Shown here: in pieces, positions 34,222 through 43,075 of the stretch | Layout: each line of letters starts with the position of its first letter | Numbering within the stretch: position 1 is the first letter of the stretch | Origin: Qipengyuania sp. ABI-127-1 | GTDB lineage: Bacteria > Pseudomonadota > Alphaproteobacteria > Sphingomonadales > Sphingomonadaceae | Assembly (NCBI GenBank): GCA_022953095.1 | Contig: JALJCR010000004.1 | Span: forward strand, 1 to 64,000 | Direction: 5' to 3' | Length of the DNA: 64,000 nucleotides | Position numbers and translations under genes: made by a program | The notes under the pieces: model-generated | Databases searched by the model: none | What the model was told of the DNA's origin: nothing | The model's input: the letters and a program-made list of their open reading frames with translations, nothing else

Positions 34222-35621
34222 GCCACAGATTTCACTCCACTATTTTGCGCGAATACGACATCCGGGGCATTATCGGGGAAACCCTTGGGGCGGAGGATGC
34301 GCGCGCGATCGGCCGCGGTTTCGGTTCCATGCTCGCCGAGGCGGGCGGCAAGAAGGTCGCGGTTGGCTATGACGGTCGGGTCAGCTCGCCCATGCTCGAA
34401 CATGCCTTGATCGAGGGCCTGACCGCTTCGGGCATCGATGTGGCCCGGGTCGGCATGGGGGCGACGCCCATGCTCTATTATGCCGAGGCCTCAGCCGAGG
34501 ATATTGATGGCGGCATCCAGATAACTGGCAGCCACAATCCCGCCAATTACAATGGCTTCAAGATGGTGTTTCAGGGTCGCCCCTTCTTCGGCGCGGATAT
34601 CCAGGAACTCGGCCGCCGCGCCGCCGCAGGGGAATGGATCGATGGTGCGGGCGAAGTCGAGGAACGCGACGTCTTCGATGCGTATATCGACCGGATGCTC
34701 GAAGCGCTGGATGGCATCGATACCGCGGTGCTTGATCGCCTCAAGGTCGGTTGGGACGCGGGCAATGGCGCTGCGGGGCCGGCGCTCGAAAGGCTCGCCG
34801 CGCGCCTTCCCGGTGAACACCACCTGCTCTACACCGATGTCGACGGTGACTTTCCCAATCATCATCCTGATCCTACGGTCGAAGAGAATCTGGAAGATCT
34901 GCGCGCGCTCGTCGCGGAGAAGTCGCTCGACTTCGGAGTGGCCTTCGACGGCGATGGCGATCGGATCGGCGCCATCGACGGTGAAGGGCGCGTGATATGG
35001 GGCGATCAGCTCCTGATGGTCTATGCCGAAGATTTGCTCGCGCGCCGCAAAGGTGTCACGATCATCGCGGACGTCAAGGCCAGTCGCGCCCTGTTCGACC
35101 ATGTGGCGGCGCATGGCGGCAAACCGCTGATGTGGAAGACCGGCCACTCGCTAATTAAGTCCAAAATGAAGGAAACGGGATCGCCGCTGGCCGGGGAGAT
35201 GAGCGGCCACGTGTTCTTCGCCGACGAATATTATGGGTATGACGACGCGCTCTATGCCGGTGTCCGCCTGATTGCTGCCGCCGCGCGGATCGGCAAGTCG
35301 GTGACCGAGCTGCGCGGTGCCATGCCGCCGATGGTCAACACGCCCGAGATGCGGTTTCAGGTCGACGAAAGCCGCAAGTTCACCGCGATCGAGGAGATCG
35401 CCGCACGCATCGCTGCCAGCGATGCGGTTGCGGACACGACCGACGGAGTGCGCGTGACGACCGACGATGGATGGTGGCTGCTGCGTGCCTCGAACACGCA
35501 GGATGTCCTGGTCGCGCGCGCGGAAAGCGAAAGCCAGGAAGGCCTAGACCGCTTGGTCGCGCAGATCGACGAGCAGCTTGCCGCCTCGGGCCTCGAGCGC
35601 GGCGAAAGCGTCGGACACTGA
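34218..35621 (+). CDS. Phosphomannomutase/phosphoglucomutase
   Basis: A 467-residue alpha-D-phosphohexomutase. It begins FHSTILREYDIRGIIGETL, as in AlgC/ManB-type enzymes. The phosphoserine loop is ITGSHNPANYNGFKM near residue 100. The metal loop AFDGDGDRIGAID lies near residue 240, the sugar-binding loop GEMSGHVFFADEYYG near residue 325, and RASNTQDVLVARAE binds phosphate near the C-terminus. It interconverts mannose- or glucose-6- and 1-phosphates for polysaccharide and sugar-nucleotide synthesis. Confidence 0.93.
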   Translation: MSHRFHSTILREYDIRGIIGETLGAEDARAIGRGFGSMLAEAGGKKVAVGYDGRVSSPMLEHALIEGLTASGIDVARVGMGATPMLYYAEASAEDIDGGIQITGSHNPANYNGFKMVFQGRPFFGADIQELGRRAAAGEWIDGAGEVEERDVFDAYIDRMLEALDGIDTAVLDRLKVGWDAGNGAAGPALERLAARLPGEHHLLYTDVDGDFPNHHPDPTVEENLEDLRALVAEKSLDFGVAFDGDGDRIGAIDGEGRVIWGDQLLMVYAEDLLARRKGVTIIADVKASRALFDHVAAHGGKPLMWKTGHSLIKSKMKETGSPLAGEMSGHVFFADEYYGYDDALYAGVRLIAAAARIGKSVTELRGAMPPMVNTPEMRFQVDESRKFTAIEEIAARIAASDAVADTTDGVRVTTDDGWWLLRASNTQDVLVARAESESQEGLDRLVAQIDEQLAASGLERGESVGH

Positions 35622-35641
35622 ATTTGTAAGGGAGGGTTCGC

Positions 35642-36463
35642 ATGATGAAGAAATGGATGCTGGCGATAGCTGCGCCGCTGGCCCTGATTGGCCAGCCCGC
35701 TGTGGCTGACGAGAAAGAGGACGCCAAGGCCCACAAGCAGGCCGAGGCGATCGCCATGATAGCCCAGATGTTCCCGGCCGAGCCACTGACTCCAGAGCAG
35801 CAGGCCCGCCTGCCGCTTGCCGCTTCGCTGATCGAGCAAATCATGCCCGATGGCACGATGGACGAGATTATGGGTTCGATGTTCGACGGTATGCTTGGTC
35901 CGATCATGGACTTTGCCGATCAGGCAGGTCCAAGCCTTTCGACCTTCATCGGATATGACGAGACCGAGCTCGAATTGGATGACGAGGCAGTGGCCGAGAT
36001 TGCCGCCATCATCGATCCCGAGTGGCGCGAACGCCAGCGTCGGACGATGGACCTGACGAAGGTTATGATGGGCCAGATGATGACCGCTATGGAGCCGACG
36101 ATGAAACGAGGCATGGCGGAGGCATACGCTGCCAATTTCACGCAAGCCGAACTCGAGGGCATTTTTGCATTCTTCTCGACCGAAATCGGCGCGACCTATG
36201 CGCGTAAGTCCTACCAGCTTACGTCTGACCCGCGCATCATGCACGCCGCGATGAGCGAACTTCCCAAGATGGTCGCGACTTTCGAGGAGATGGGCCAGAA
36301 CATGAAGGCGGAGATGGCGGACCTTCCGGAAAAGAAAGACTTTGAGGCGCTGGGCGCTACCGAACGTCAGCGGATACTCTCCCTCACCGGCCTCACCGAA
36401 GAAGACCTGCGAGTGGGCATGCGACAGGTCGAGCAGCAGGATGCGGAGGACGCGCCGTTCTGA
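35642..36463 (+). CDS. DUF2059-like exported protein
   Basis: A 273-residue protein with signal peptide MMKKWMLAIAAPLALIGQPA, cleaved near AVA. The mature chain is helical, acidic and rich in Met. The segment FTQAELEGIFAFFSTEIGATYARKS near residue 160, listed by its ends here, is the hallmark of DUF2059 proteins. The function is unknown. GGGAGGG is the ribosome site. It lies 20 bp after the phosphohexomutase gene and may share its transcript. Confidence 0.72.
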   Translation: MMKKWMLAIAAPLALIGQPAVADEKEDAKAHKQAEAIAMIAQMFPAEPLTPEQQARLPLAASLIEQIMPDGTMDEIMGSMFDGMLGPIMDFADQAGPSLSTFIGYDETELELDDEAVAEIAAIIDPEWRERQRRTMDLTKVMMGQMMTAMEPTMKRGMAEAYAANFTQAELEGIFAFFSTEIGATYARKSYQLTSDPRIMHAAMSELPKMVATFEEMGQNMKAEMADLPEKKDFEALGATERQRILSLTGLTEEDLRVGMRQVEQQDAEDAPF

Positions 36464-36472
36464 ATAGGGGAG

Positions 36473-36620
36473 GTGAGCCGGTTTTACTGCCTCGCCCTGG
36501 GCCGAACTCGGTATCGCAGAGACCAAGAGCAGGGATGAAACCCGTGCGGCGTATGTGACGCGGAAGGCCGAATTCGACCGCTCGGAGGATGCGCCCATGA
36601 CCCTGTTCGTCGGCCTCTAG
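36473..36620 (+). pseudogene. Possible frameshifted fragment of a J-domain-like gene
   Basis: From 36477 to the TAG at 36618-36620 the frame reads without a stop and includes SPWAELGIAETKSRDETRAA and EFDRSEDAPMTLFVGL, a sequence that looks coding and J-domain-like. No ATG or GTG begins that frame. A GTG at 36473 reads MSRF in another frame, and removing one T from TTTT at 36482-36485 would join the two as MSRFTASPW. It may be a decayed gene, a programmed shift or a sequencing slip. Confidence 0.35.
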
Positions 36621-36655
36621 CGGGAACCGCGCGGGTTGCGCTACGCTGACCTTCC

Positions 36656-39139
36656 ATGGCCGCGGTTCCTCCCGAAATCGAAGACTGGTTCGCCGGGCGC
36701 GGCTGGCATGTGCGCCGCCATCAGCTCGACATGCTGGCGGCGAGCGATGCCGGTCGACATGCCTTGCTGGTCGCGGATACCGGGGCGGGCAAGACGCTTG
36801 CGGGTTTTTTGCCGACGCTGGCCGACTTCACGCCCTCGCGCCTGGATGGTACAGAGCCGCCCGAAGGCCTTCACACGCTCTACGTCTCGCCGCTGAAGGC
36901 CCTGGCGCATGACGTGCAGCGCAACCTCCTGACGCCGATCGAGGAGATCGGTCTTCCCATACGGGTGGAGACTCGCAGCGGCGACACGCCTTCGGATCGC
37001 AAGAAGCGCCAACGCATGCGTCCGCCGCATGTATTGCTGACCACGCCTGAGAGCCTTTCCCTGCTGCTCTCCTATCCCGACAGTTTCGAACTGTTTCACG
37101 GGCTCAAACGGATAGTCATCGACGAGGTCCATGCCTTTGCCACCGGCAAGCGCGGCGATCTGCTGGCTCTGGCGCTGTCCAGATTGCAGGCCATCGCGCC
37201 GCGGATGCAGCGTGCGGCATTGTCCGCAACACTCGCCAACCCGCAAGGCTTTCGCGAATGGCTTGCTCCGCTGTCTACGGGCGAACAAGGTGAGGTCGAT
37301 GCCGTGGAGCTGGTCGAGGGCGAAGCGGGCGCGGCAGCCGAGGTCGAGATCCTGCTACCAGACGAAGAGCGCGTGCCATGGGGCGGCCACGCGGCGATCT
37401 GGGCAATTCCGCAGCTTTACGAACGGATCAGGACCAACCGCACCACCCTGATCTTCACGAATACGCGCTTTCTGGCCGAGTATGTTTTTCAGAACCTGTG
37501 GGATGTGAACGAAGACAATCTGCCGATCGGGGTTCACCATGGTAGTCTGAGCAAGGAGGCGCGGCGCAAGGTCGAGGCGGCGATGGCACGGGGCGAGTTG
37601 CGGGCGCTCGTGGCAACGGCCAGTCTCGACCTCGGTGTCGACTGGGGCGATATCGATCTCGTGGTTCAGATGGGTGCGCCCAAGGGGTCCTCGCGGCTCC
37701 TTCAGCGTATCGGCCGCGCCAACCATCGGCTCGATCAGCCCAGCCGAGCTCTACTGGTTCCCGGCAATCGTTTCGAATTCCTCGAGGCCACCGCCGCCAA
37801 GGAAGCGGTGGATGAAGGCAAACGGGATGGCGAGGAATTTCGTCCGGGCGGGCTCGACGTGTTGGCACAGCACGTCATGGCTTGCGCCTGCGCGGCACCG
37901 TTCCAGGAAGATGAGCTGCTGGCGGAGATTCGCACGAACCTGTCTTATGCCTGGGTCGATCGTGAGGTGTGGCAGCGAGTGCTCACCTTCGTCGCGACCG
38001 GCGGCTATGCGCTCAAGGCCTACGAGAAGTTCAAGCGGATCGTCCGTGATCGGGACGGTGTGTGGCGGCTCACCCACCCCGAACAAGCACAGCGACATCG
38101 GATGAATGCCGGGATCATTGTCGATTCCGAAATGCTCGAAGTGCGGATCCATGCGGGCCGAGGGCGGGGAGGGCGCAGCCTCGGCAAGGTGGAGGAACGG
38201 TTTGCAGCCTCGCTCAGCCCGGGGGACACATTCGCCTTCGCGGGCATGAGCCTCGAGGTTGTCAAACTTCAGGACATGGAAGTCGTGGTCACGGCAGCCA
38301 AAACCAGTGCCATGATTCCCAGCTATGGCGGGGCGCGCATGCCGCTCACCACGCATCTGGCCGAACGGGTGCGCGAAATGCTGGTCGACCGTACCGGCTG
38401 GGGCCGCTTCCCCGACGATGTGCGAGAATGGCTGGAAGTGCAGGACTGGCGTTCGCAAATGCCAGGGCCGGGGCAACTGCTGGTGGAAAGCTTCCCCCAC
38501 GCCAAACGGCATTATAGCGTCTACTACACGTTCGAGGGGTGGAACGCGAACCAGAGCCTCGGCATGCTCATTACGCGGCGGATGGAGGATAGGGGCCTTC
38601 TGCCCGGCGGTTTCGTGGCCAACGATTATTCACTCGCGGTGTGGGGCCTCAAGCCGGTGACCGACCCGGCGCCGCTTCTGTCTCCCGACATTCTGCAGGA
38701 TGAGTTCATCGATTGGGTCCAGAGTTCGCACCTCTTGCGCCGCGCATTTCGCGAAGTCGCAGTGATCGGCGGTCTGGTCGAACGGCAGCATCCCGGAAAG
38801 CGCAAAACCGGCAAGCAGGTAACCTTCTCCACCGACCTCATTTACGACGTCCTCCGCAAATACGAACCCGATCACGTCCTGTTGGAGGCGGCATGGGCCG
38901 ATGCGCGCGCGCGCCTGACCGATGTCGGCCGTCTGGGCGACCTGCTCGACCGATCCGAGGAACAATTGGTGCATGTCCAACTCGACCGGGTCAGTCCGCT
39001 CGCCGTGCCGGTCATGGTCATGATCGGCCGCGAGGCGACTCCTCAAGGGGCGGTGGACGACGAATTGCTACTCGAGGCGGAGAGTCTCGCAGGCGCTGCG
39101 ATGCGCATGGAAATCTTGCCTGGCACCGACGCCGAGTGA
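36656..39139 (+). CDS. Ligase-associated DEXH-box helicase (Lhr-like)
   Basis: An 827-residue superfamily 2 helicase. Motif I is ADTGAGKT near residue 40 and motif II is DEVH near residue 160. Motif III is SATLANP, and motif VI is QRIGRANHRLDQPSRA near residue 345. The Lhr-core C-terminal region follows, ending with the KTGKQVTFSTDLIYDVLRKYEPDH type of block described for ligase-associated helicases. These normally sit with an ATP-dependent DNA ligase, an exonuclease and the PdeM phosphoesterase in repair operons; none of those are present here. Confidence 0.9.
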   Translation: MAAVPPEIEDWFAGRGWHVRRHQLDMLAASDAGRHALLVADTGAGKTLAGFLPTLADFTPSRLDGTEPPEGLHTLYVSPLKALAHDVQRNLLTPIEEIGLPIRVETRSGDTPSDRKKRQRMRPPHVLLTTPESLSLLLSYPDSFELFHGLKRIVIDEVHAFATGKRGDLLALALSRLQAIAPRMQRAALSATLANPQGFREWLAPLSTGEQGEVDAVELVEGEAGAAAEVEILLPDEERVPWGGHAAIWAIPQLYERIRTNRTTLIFTNTRFLAEYVFQNLWDVNEDNLPIGVHHGSLSKEARRKVEAAMARGELRALVATASLDLGVDWGDIDLVVQMGAPKGSSRLLQRIGRANHRLDQPSRALLVPGNRFEFLEATAAKEAVDEGKRDGEEFRPGGLDVLAQHVMACACAAPFQEDELLAEIRTNLSYAWVDREVWQRVLTFVATGGYALKAYEKFKRIVRDRDGVWRLTHPEQAQRHRMNAGIIVDSEMLEVRIHAGRGRGGRSLGKVEERFAASLSPGDTFAFAGMSLEVVKLQDMEVVVTAAKTSAMIPSYGGARMPLTTHLAERVREMLVDRTGWGRFPDDVREWLEVQDWRSQMPGPGQLLVESFPHAKRHYSVYYTFEGWNANQSLGMLITRRMEDRGLLPGGFVANDYSLAVWGLKPVTDPAPLLSPDILQDEFIDWVQSSHLLRRAFREVAVIGGLVERQHPGKRKTGKQVTFSTDLIYDVLRKYEPDHVLLEAAWADARARLTDVGRLGDLLDRSEEQLVHVQLDRVSPLAVPVMVMIGREATPQGAVDDELLLEAESLAGAAMRMEILPGTDAE

Positions 39140-39142
39140 ACG

Positions 39143-39177
39143 AAAAAAGGGGCGGATTTCTCCGCCCCCTCTCTTTT
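39143..39177. terminator. Bidirectional terminator between the helicase and exbD genes
   Basis: GGGGCGGA (39149-39156) pairs with TCCGCCCC over TTTC. The plus strand then reads CTCTCTTTTG and the minus strand TTTTTTCG, so it can end both convergent transcripts. Confidence 0.88.
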
Positions 39178-39200
39178 GTCCGATTGTGCCGAGAAACGCC

Positions 39201-39638
39201 TTAACCGGCCTTCCCGAACGTCCGGTAGCGTTCGTTTCCGACGAAGCCGAACTTGGTCACACCGCTGGCCTTGATCAGTTGCAGGACCTTGGCGGCCAGA
39301 TCGTAGCTGGCTTGCGCCTCGGGCTCGAACTGCAGCTCGGGCTCGGGGTTGATGGCCTTCGACTGCTCGAGCAGCGTACGCAACTGACCCATGTCGACCG
39401 CATTCCCGTTCCACAGGATCGCGTTGTCCACCGTGAGCACGAGCTTGTTCTTCTCAGGCTCGACGACGACATCGGGCGGTGTCGGGTTAGGCTGCGGAAG
39501 GTCAATGTTGACCGCATGGGTCGCGACCGGAATGGTGATGATGAACATGATGAGGAGAACGAGCAGGACGTCGATAAGCGGCGTCATGTTCATTTCCATC
39601 ATCGGCGCGCCATCATCCTTGCCGCCTGACATTGCCAT
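39201..39638 (-). CDS. exbD: ExbD/TolR family biopolymer transport protein (second copy)
   Basis: A 145-residue inner-membrane protein. A cytoplasmic N-terminus precedes NMTPLIDVLLVLLIMFIIT, with the essential membrane Asp at residue 23. The periplasmic domain follows and ends VTKFGFVGNERYRTFGKAG. It works with ExbB to turn proton flow into TonB movement. It is the last gene of the tonB-exbB-exbD-exbD operon, 39 bp after the other exbD. Confidence 0.92.
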   Translation of the reverse strand: MAMSGGKDDGAPMMEMNMTPLIDVLLVLLIMFIITIPVATHAVNIDLPQPNPTPPDVVVEPEKNKLVLTVDNAILWNGNAVDMGQLRTLLEQSKAINPEPELQFEPEAQASYDLAAKVLQLIKASGVTKFGFVGNERYRTFGKAG

Positions 39639-39677
39639 AGTGGGTTACTCCCTAATGTGCTTTGCCGAACCGCGCGA

Positions 39678-40208
39678 TCACGCGTTGGGATCGACCGGGT
39701 TCGAGATGAAGCCGACGGTGGGGTAGCCCGCCGCCTGGACGTTGTAGATCGCACCGGCCACGCAGGACCAGGGAGCGTTCACGTCACCGCGGATGTGCAC
39801 CTGCGGAATCTTCTCCGGGTCTTCCATGATCGCCTCGGGGCCTCCGGCGCGCTGCACGATGGCGTCGAGACGCTCGAAAGCCTGATCGTACAGTTCTTCG
39901 GAGGTGACCGGCGCGATATTGTTGAAATAGACGCGGCAGTCGCCGTTACGCGATGCACCCTGGAAACCGGGCTCGCCAGCGCTGACGCCATTGTCGTCGG
40001 TGGTGCTGACGGTGAGGAGGAGGTTTTCAACCTTGTCCTTGGACTCGAGCGATTCGAAGACCGGGACTTCCAGCTTCTCGATAGTCTGGATCGCGACCGG
40101 AACCGCGATAAGGAAGATGATCAGAAGCACCAGCATCACGTCCACGAGTGGCGTGGTGTTGATGTCCGACATGGGCGTCTCGCCGCCACCTCCTGTCGAA
40201 ATCGCCAT
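39678..40208 (-). CDS. exbD: ExbD/TolR family biopolymer transport protein (first copy)
   Basis: A 176-residue paralogue of the next gene. [20 protein letters not shown] carries the essential Asp in a single helix. The periplasmic part is longer than usual, with an insert of about 30 residues ([20 protein letters not shown]) before CRVYFNN. Two different ExbD proteins beside one ExbB are also found in Xanthomonas and sphingomonads, where the second is needed only for some substrates. Confidence 0.92.
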   Translation of the reverse strand: MAISTGGGGETPMSDINTTPLVDVMLVLLIIFLIAVPVAIQTIEKLEVPVFESLESKDKVENLLLTVSTTDDNGVSAGEPGFQGASRNGDCRVYFNNIAPVTSEELYDQAFERLDAIVQRAGGPEAIMEDPEKIPQVHIRGDVNAPWSCVAGAIYNVQAAGYPTVGFISNPVDPNA

Positions 40209-40291
40209 GGTTCAGTTCCTAACGTTCGAAATTCTTGGGTTCGATGCGGAGAAATCGGGGACGGCCGAAGGCTGCCCCCGATCCCGATCGC

Positions 40292-41089
40292 TTACTTCTT
40301 GACCGTGGTGGTCGTCGCAGCCGGCTTGGCGGCCGGAGCGGTACGGGCGGCCTTGCCGGCTGCCTGCGTCGAGGTCGCGGTCATGTAGGTCGGCTTGACC
40401 GAACCGTTCGAGTTGATGTTGGCCAGAAGGTCGTTTGAGAAGGCGTGCATCAGCTCGGCGATGCGCTTGTTGCGGCTCTGGAGCCAGTTGTAGGCAAACA
40501 CGGCCGGAACCGCGACCAACAGACCAATTGCGGTCATGATCAGCGCCTCACCGACCGGACCGGCGACCTTGTCGATCGAAGCCGAACCGGCGATGCCGAT
40601 GTTGATCAGGGCGCGGTAGATGCCGATAACCGTGCCGAGCAGGCCGACGAACGGTGCGGTTGCCCCGACCGTTGCGAGAAACGGCAGGCCGCCTGCGAGC
40701 TTCGAGTTGATCGTGTCTTCCGAACGCTGCAGCGAACCGTGCATCCAGTCGTGCGCTTCGAGCTTGTCGGTCATCTTGGCATGCTGGTTCTCGGCGAGGA
40801 TCGCATCATCGACGAGCTGACGCCATGCGCTGTTCTTGTCGAGCTTCGTTGCGCCGTCTTTGAGCGAGCCGGCTTTCCAGAACTGCGTGCGCACGGCCTT
40901 GTACTGGGCCAGCACCTTGCGCTGTTCGAACAGCTTGGTGAACAGGATGTAGAACGAGCCGACCGACATGATCACCATCACGCCGAGAATGAACCAGGCG
41001 ACGAAGCCGCCCTGTTCCATGGCTTCCATGAAACCGAAAGAGCTTTGCGGAGCTGCATCTGCGGCAGCTGCAAGAAGTTCGAAGGTCAT
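40292..41089 (-). CDS. exbB: MotA/TolQ/ExbB proton channel protein
   Basis: A 265-residue inner-membrane channel subunit with three helices (about 30-52, 155-180, 195-215). The signature FLATVGATAPFVGLLGTVIG begins the second helix, and EALIMTAIGLLVAVPAVFAYN lies in the third. An Ala/Thr/Lys-rich tail ends the chain. Together with the two ExbD proteins it energises TonB. It lies 58 bp downstream of tonB. Confidence 0.95.
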   Translation of the reverse strand: MTFELLAAAADAAPQSSFGFMEAMEQGGFVAWFILGVMVIMSVGSFYILFTKLFEQRKVLAQYKAVRTQFWKAGSLKDGATKLDKNSAWRQLVDDAILAENQHAKMTDKLEAHDWMHGSLQRSEDTINSKLAGGLPFLATVGATAPFVGLLGTVIGIYRALINIGIAGSASIDKVAGPVGEALIMTAIGLLVAVPAVFAYNWLQSRNKRIAELMHAFSNDLLANINSNGSVKPTYMTATSTQAAGKAARTAPAAKPAATTTTVKK

Positions 41090-41146
41090 AACGAGTGGTC
41101 CTTTTGAGTATTCCGTGGTCCGCCTGCCGCAGCAGGCCCTGGAGAG

Positions 41147-41806
41147 TTAGTTCAGCTGGTAGACGATGGTGGTCGACCAGGTATCCGAAATCGCATTGCC
41201 TGCGGCATCCTGCGCAGGGTTGAACCGCGCATAGCGGGTCATCCCGTCACAAGCGGCCGAATCGAGGTCGCTCGATCCGCTAGAGCGTGTCACGCTGCAG
41301 GAAGATACGCGACCATTGGCCCCGATCTGAACTGTCACACCGACAGAACCTTCGGTACCTTCCCGCTCCGCGCGGCGAGGATAGTTGCTCTGAATGCGAC
41401 GAGCCCAGCCACTCTGGCCCTTGGGAGTCGCGCTGCGGGCCTTCGACGGCGGTGGAGGCGGCGCCGGCGGTGCGGGCGGCGGGATGACGAGCCGCGGCGG
41501 AGCCGGCGGTGGAATCGTCGTCTGCGTCCGGATCGGAGGCGGAGCCGGCGCGATATTGATCGGCGGCGGCGGTGCGACCGGCGGCGGCGGCGTGTCGGGC
41601 ACGTTCTCCGGCGGCGGCGGCGGCGGCTCTTCCTCGGGGGGCGGTGGTTCCTCGATATCGATCGTGGTCACGCGCTCGACCACCTGCTGTACCGCATTAT
41701 ATGCGAGGCCGGTGATGAGAGCGTAACCGAGAGCGACATGAATGAGGGCAACAATGATGATCGCGACGATGCGATTGCCGCTCATCTGTTGGTCAGCATA
41801 AGCCAT
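41147..41806 (-). CDS. tonB: TonB energy transducer
   Basis: A 219-residue protein. One N-terminal helix (about 12-34) anchors it. A very long proline-rich spacer (about 52-122, with EEPPPPPPENVPD and repeated APPP) crosses the periplasm. The C-terminal TonB domain contains SNYPRRAEREGTEGSVGVTV and ends SDTWSTTIVYQLN. It transmits inner-membrane energy to outer-membrane receptors. First gene of the cluster, divergent from the gene at 42163. Confidence 0.95.
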   Translation of the reverse strand: MAYADQQMSGNRIVAIIIVALIHVALGYALITGLAYNAVQQVVERVTTIDIEEPPPPEEEPPPPPPENVPDTPPPPVAPPPPINIAPAPPPIRTQTTIPPPAPPRLVIPPPAPPAPPPPPSKARSATPKGQSGWARRIQSNYPRRAEREGTEGSVGVTVQIGANGRVSSCSVTRSSGSSDLDSAACDGMTRYARFNPAQDAAGNAISDTWSTTIVYQLN

Positions 41807-42162
41807 TCGGTTGCATCACTCCATCGGTCGCCCCGGTTAACCCGGGGCCATTTGACACCCACTTGCGACCCGCCCGATTGGCGTGACATGGGGCATCGTT
41901 AACGCATTCGCACCGCTCGGGCCACGGAAGGCTCAGCGGCGAAGGTGCACGAAAGTTCCCAATTAGAACCCGGACACCTCTCCCCAAGCAACAATGTATC
42001 ATCTACTCGGGTCCGGCCCGACCCTTTAGCTACGATGCCCTTTCACCGCAAATCCTTTATCGGTTAACCGGGGATTCAGTGCCGTGTGCGGAGGAACCTT
42101 GGCGAGTGGTCATCGGTTGACCGAATTGCCTCCCGCATACGCAAGCAGAAGTAGCCATCATC
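41807..42162. other. Divergent intergenic region between tonB and a secreted-protein gene
   Basis: 356 bp without a supportable gene. It holds a small hairpin CCCCGG-TTAAC-CCGGGG (41831-41847) near the tonB start and one GATTC site (GANTC type) near 42073. It must contain promoters for both directions, but I cannot point to convincing -35/-10 boxes. Confidence 0.6.
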
Positions 42163-43005
42163 ATGCAAATCACACGATATTCAGCGAAATCTCTGCTCGC
42201 CTGCGCCGCCCTGATATCGGTATCGGTGCCGGGTATGGCGCAGGATCACGCGGAAGCCGACGAGCTATCCTATGCCGATATCGTTGACCTCGCCGATGGC
42301 GCTCCGCTGGTCTTGCGCGCGCAGATTCGCCGACAAGCTACGGTGGAGCCCGAGCGGTCGCCGGGTCTCCTGCCGGGATTCGTCCGACTCTATGTAGAGG
42401 CGCGGACCTCCGCGCTGATCGCGGGAAATGTGCCGGTCGGCGAGTCGCTGCGCTATCTGGTCGATGTCCCGCTGGATGAGCGGGGTAGGGCGCCCAAGCT
42501 GAAGAAGCAGGAGGTGATCCTGTTCGCGCGTCCTGTCCCGGATCGACCCGACCAAATTCAGCTTGTCGATCCGCGAGCCCAGTTTTCCTATAGTGAGGCA
42601 TTCGAAGCGCGGCTGCGGCCGGTTCTGTCCGCGCTCCTCTCACCGGATGCGCCTCCGCGCGTGACTGGCATCCGCGATGCCCTCGCGGTCGAGGGTACCC
42701 TGGCCGGTGAATCCGAAACCCAGCTTTTCCTCGACACCGAAAACGACGGGCCGGTTTCGGTCACCATCGTGCGGCGCCCGGGGCAGGCTCCACGCTGGGG
42801 TGTCTCGTGGACCGAGATAGTCGATCAGTCGGCACGCGCTCCGCAGCGTGACACGCTCGAATGGTATAGGCTTGCCTGTTCGCTGCCCGATACGTTGCCC
42901 GGCAATGCCAACCTGTCGCGCGACCCGCGTTCGCGTGCGCTTGCCAGCGTGGACTATACACTGGTTCGCGAGGCGTTGGGGCCTTGCCCCCGCACCCGCG
43001 ACTGA
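42163..43005 (+). CDS. Exported protein of unknown function
   Basis: A 280-residue protein starting MQITRYSAKSLLACAALISV, a signal peptide with a likely cleavage after GMAQ. The mature chain has LSYADIVDLADGAPLVLRAQ near residue 33, mixed beta segments and several Pro/Arg-rich loops. It contains two cysteines near the C-terminus (ACSLPD, GPCPRTRD) that could form a disulfide. No membrane segment or catalytic motif is recognised. It appears to be a periplasmic protein; 70 bp separate it from hom. Confidence 0.65.
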   Translation: MQITRYSAKSLLACAALISVSVPGMAQDHAEADELSYADIVDLADGAPLVLRAQIRRQATVEPERSPGLLPGFVRLYVEARTSALIAGNVPVGESLRYLVDVPLDERGRAPKLKKQEVILFARPVPDRPDQIQLVDPRAQFSYSEAFEARLRPVLSALLSPDAPPRVTGIRDALAVEGTLAGESETQLFLDTENDGPVSVTIVRRPGQAPRWGVSWTEIVDQSARAPQRDTLEWYRLACSLPDTLPGNANLSRDPRSRALASVDYTLVREALGPCPRTRD

Positions 43006-43075
43006 CAGGCGGCGCTTCACCTTCCACAAGACAAACTGGTTCCCCCCACGCCTGCGGCTGGGCTAGGCGAGCGCC

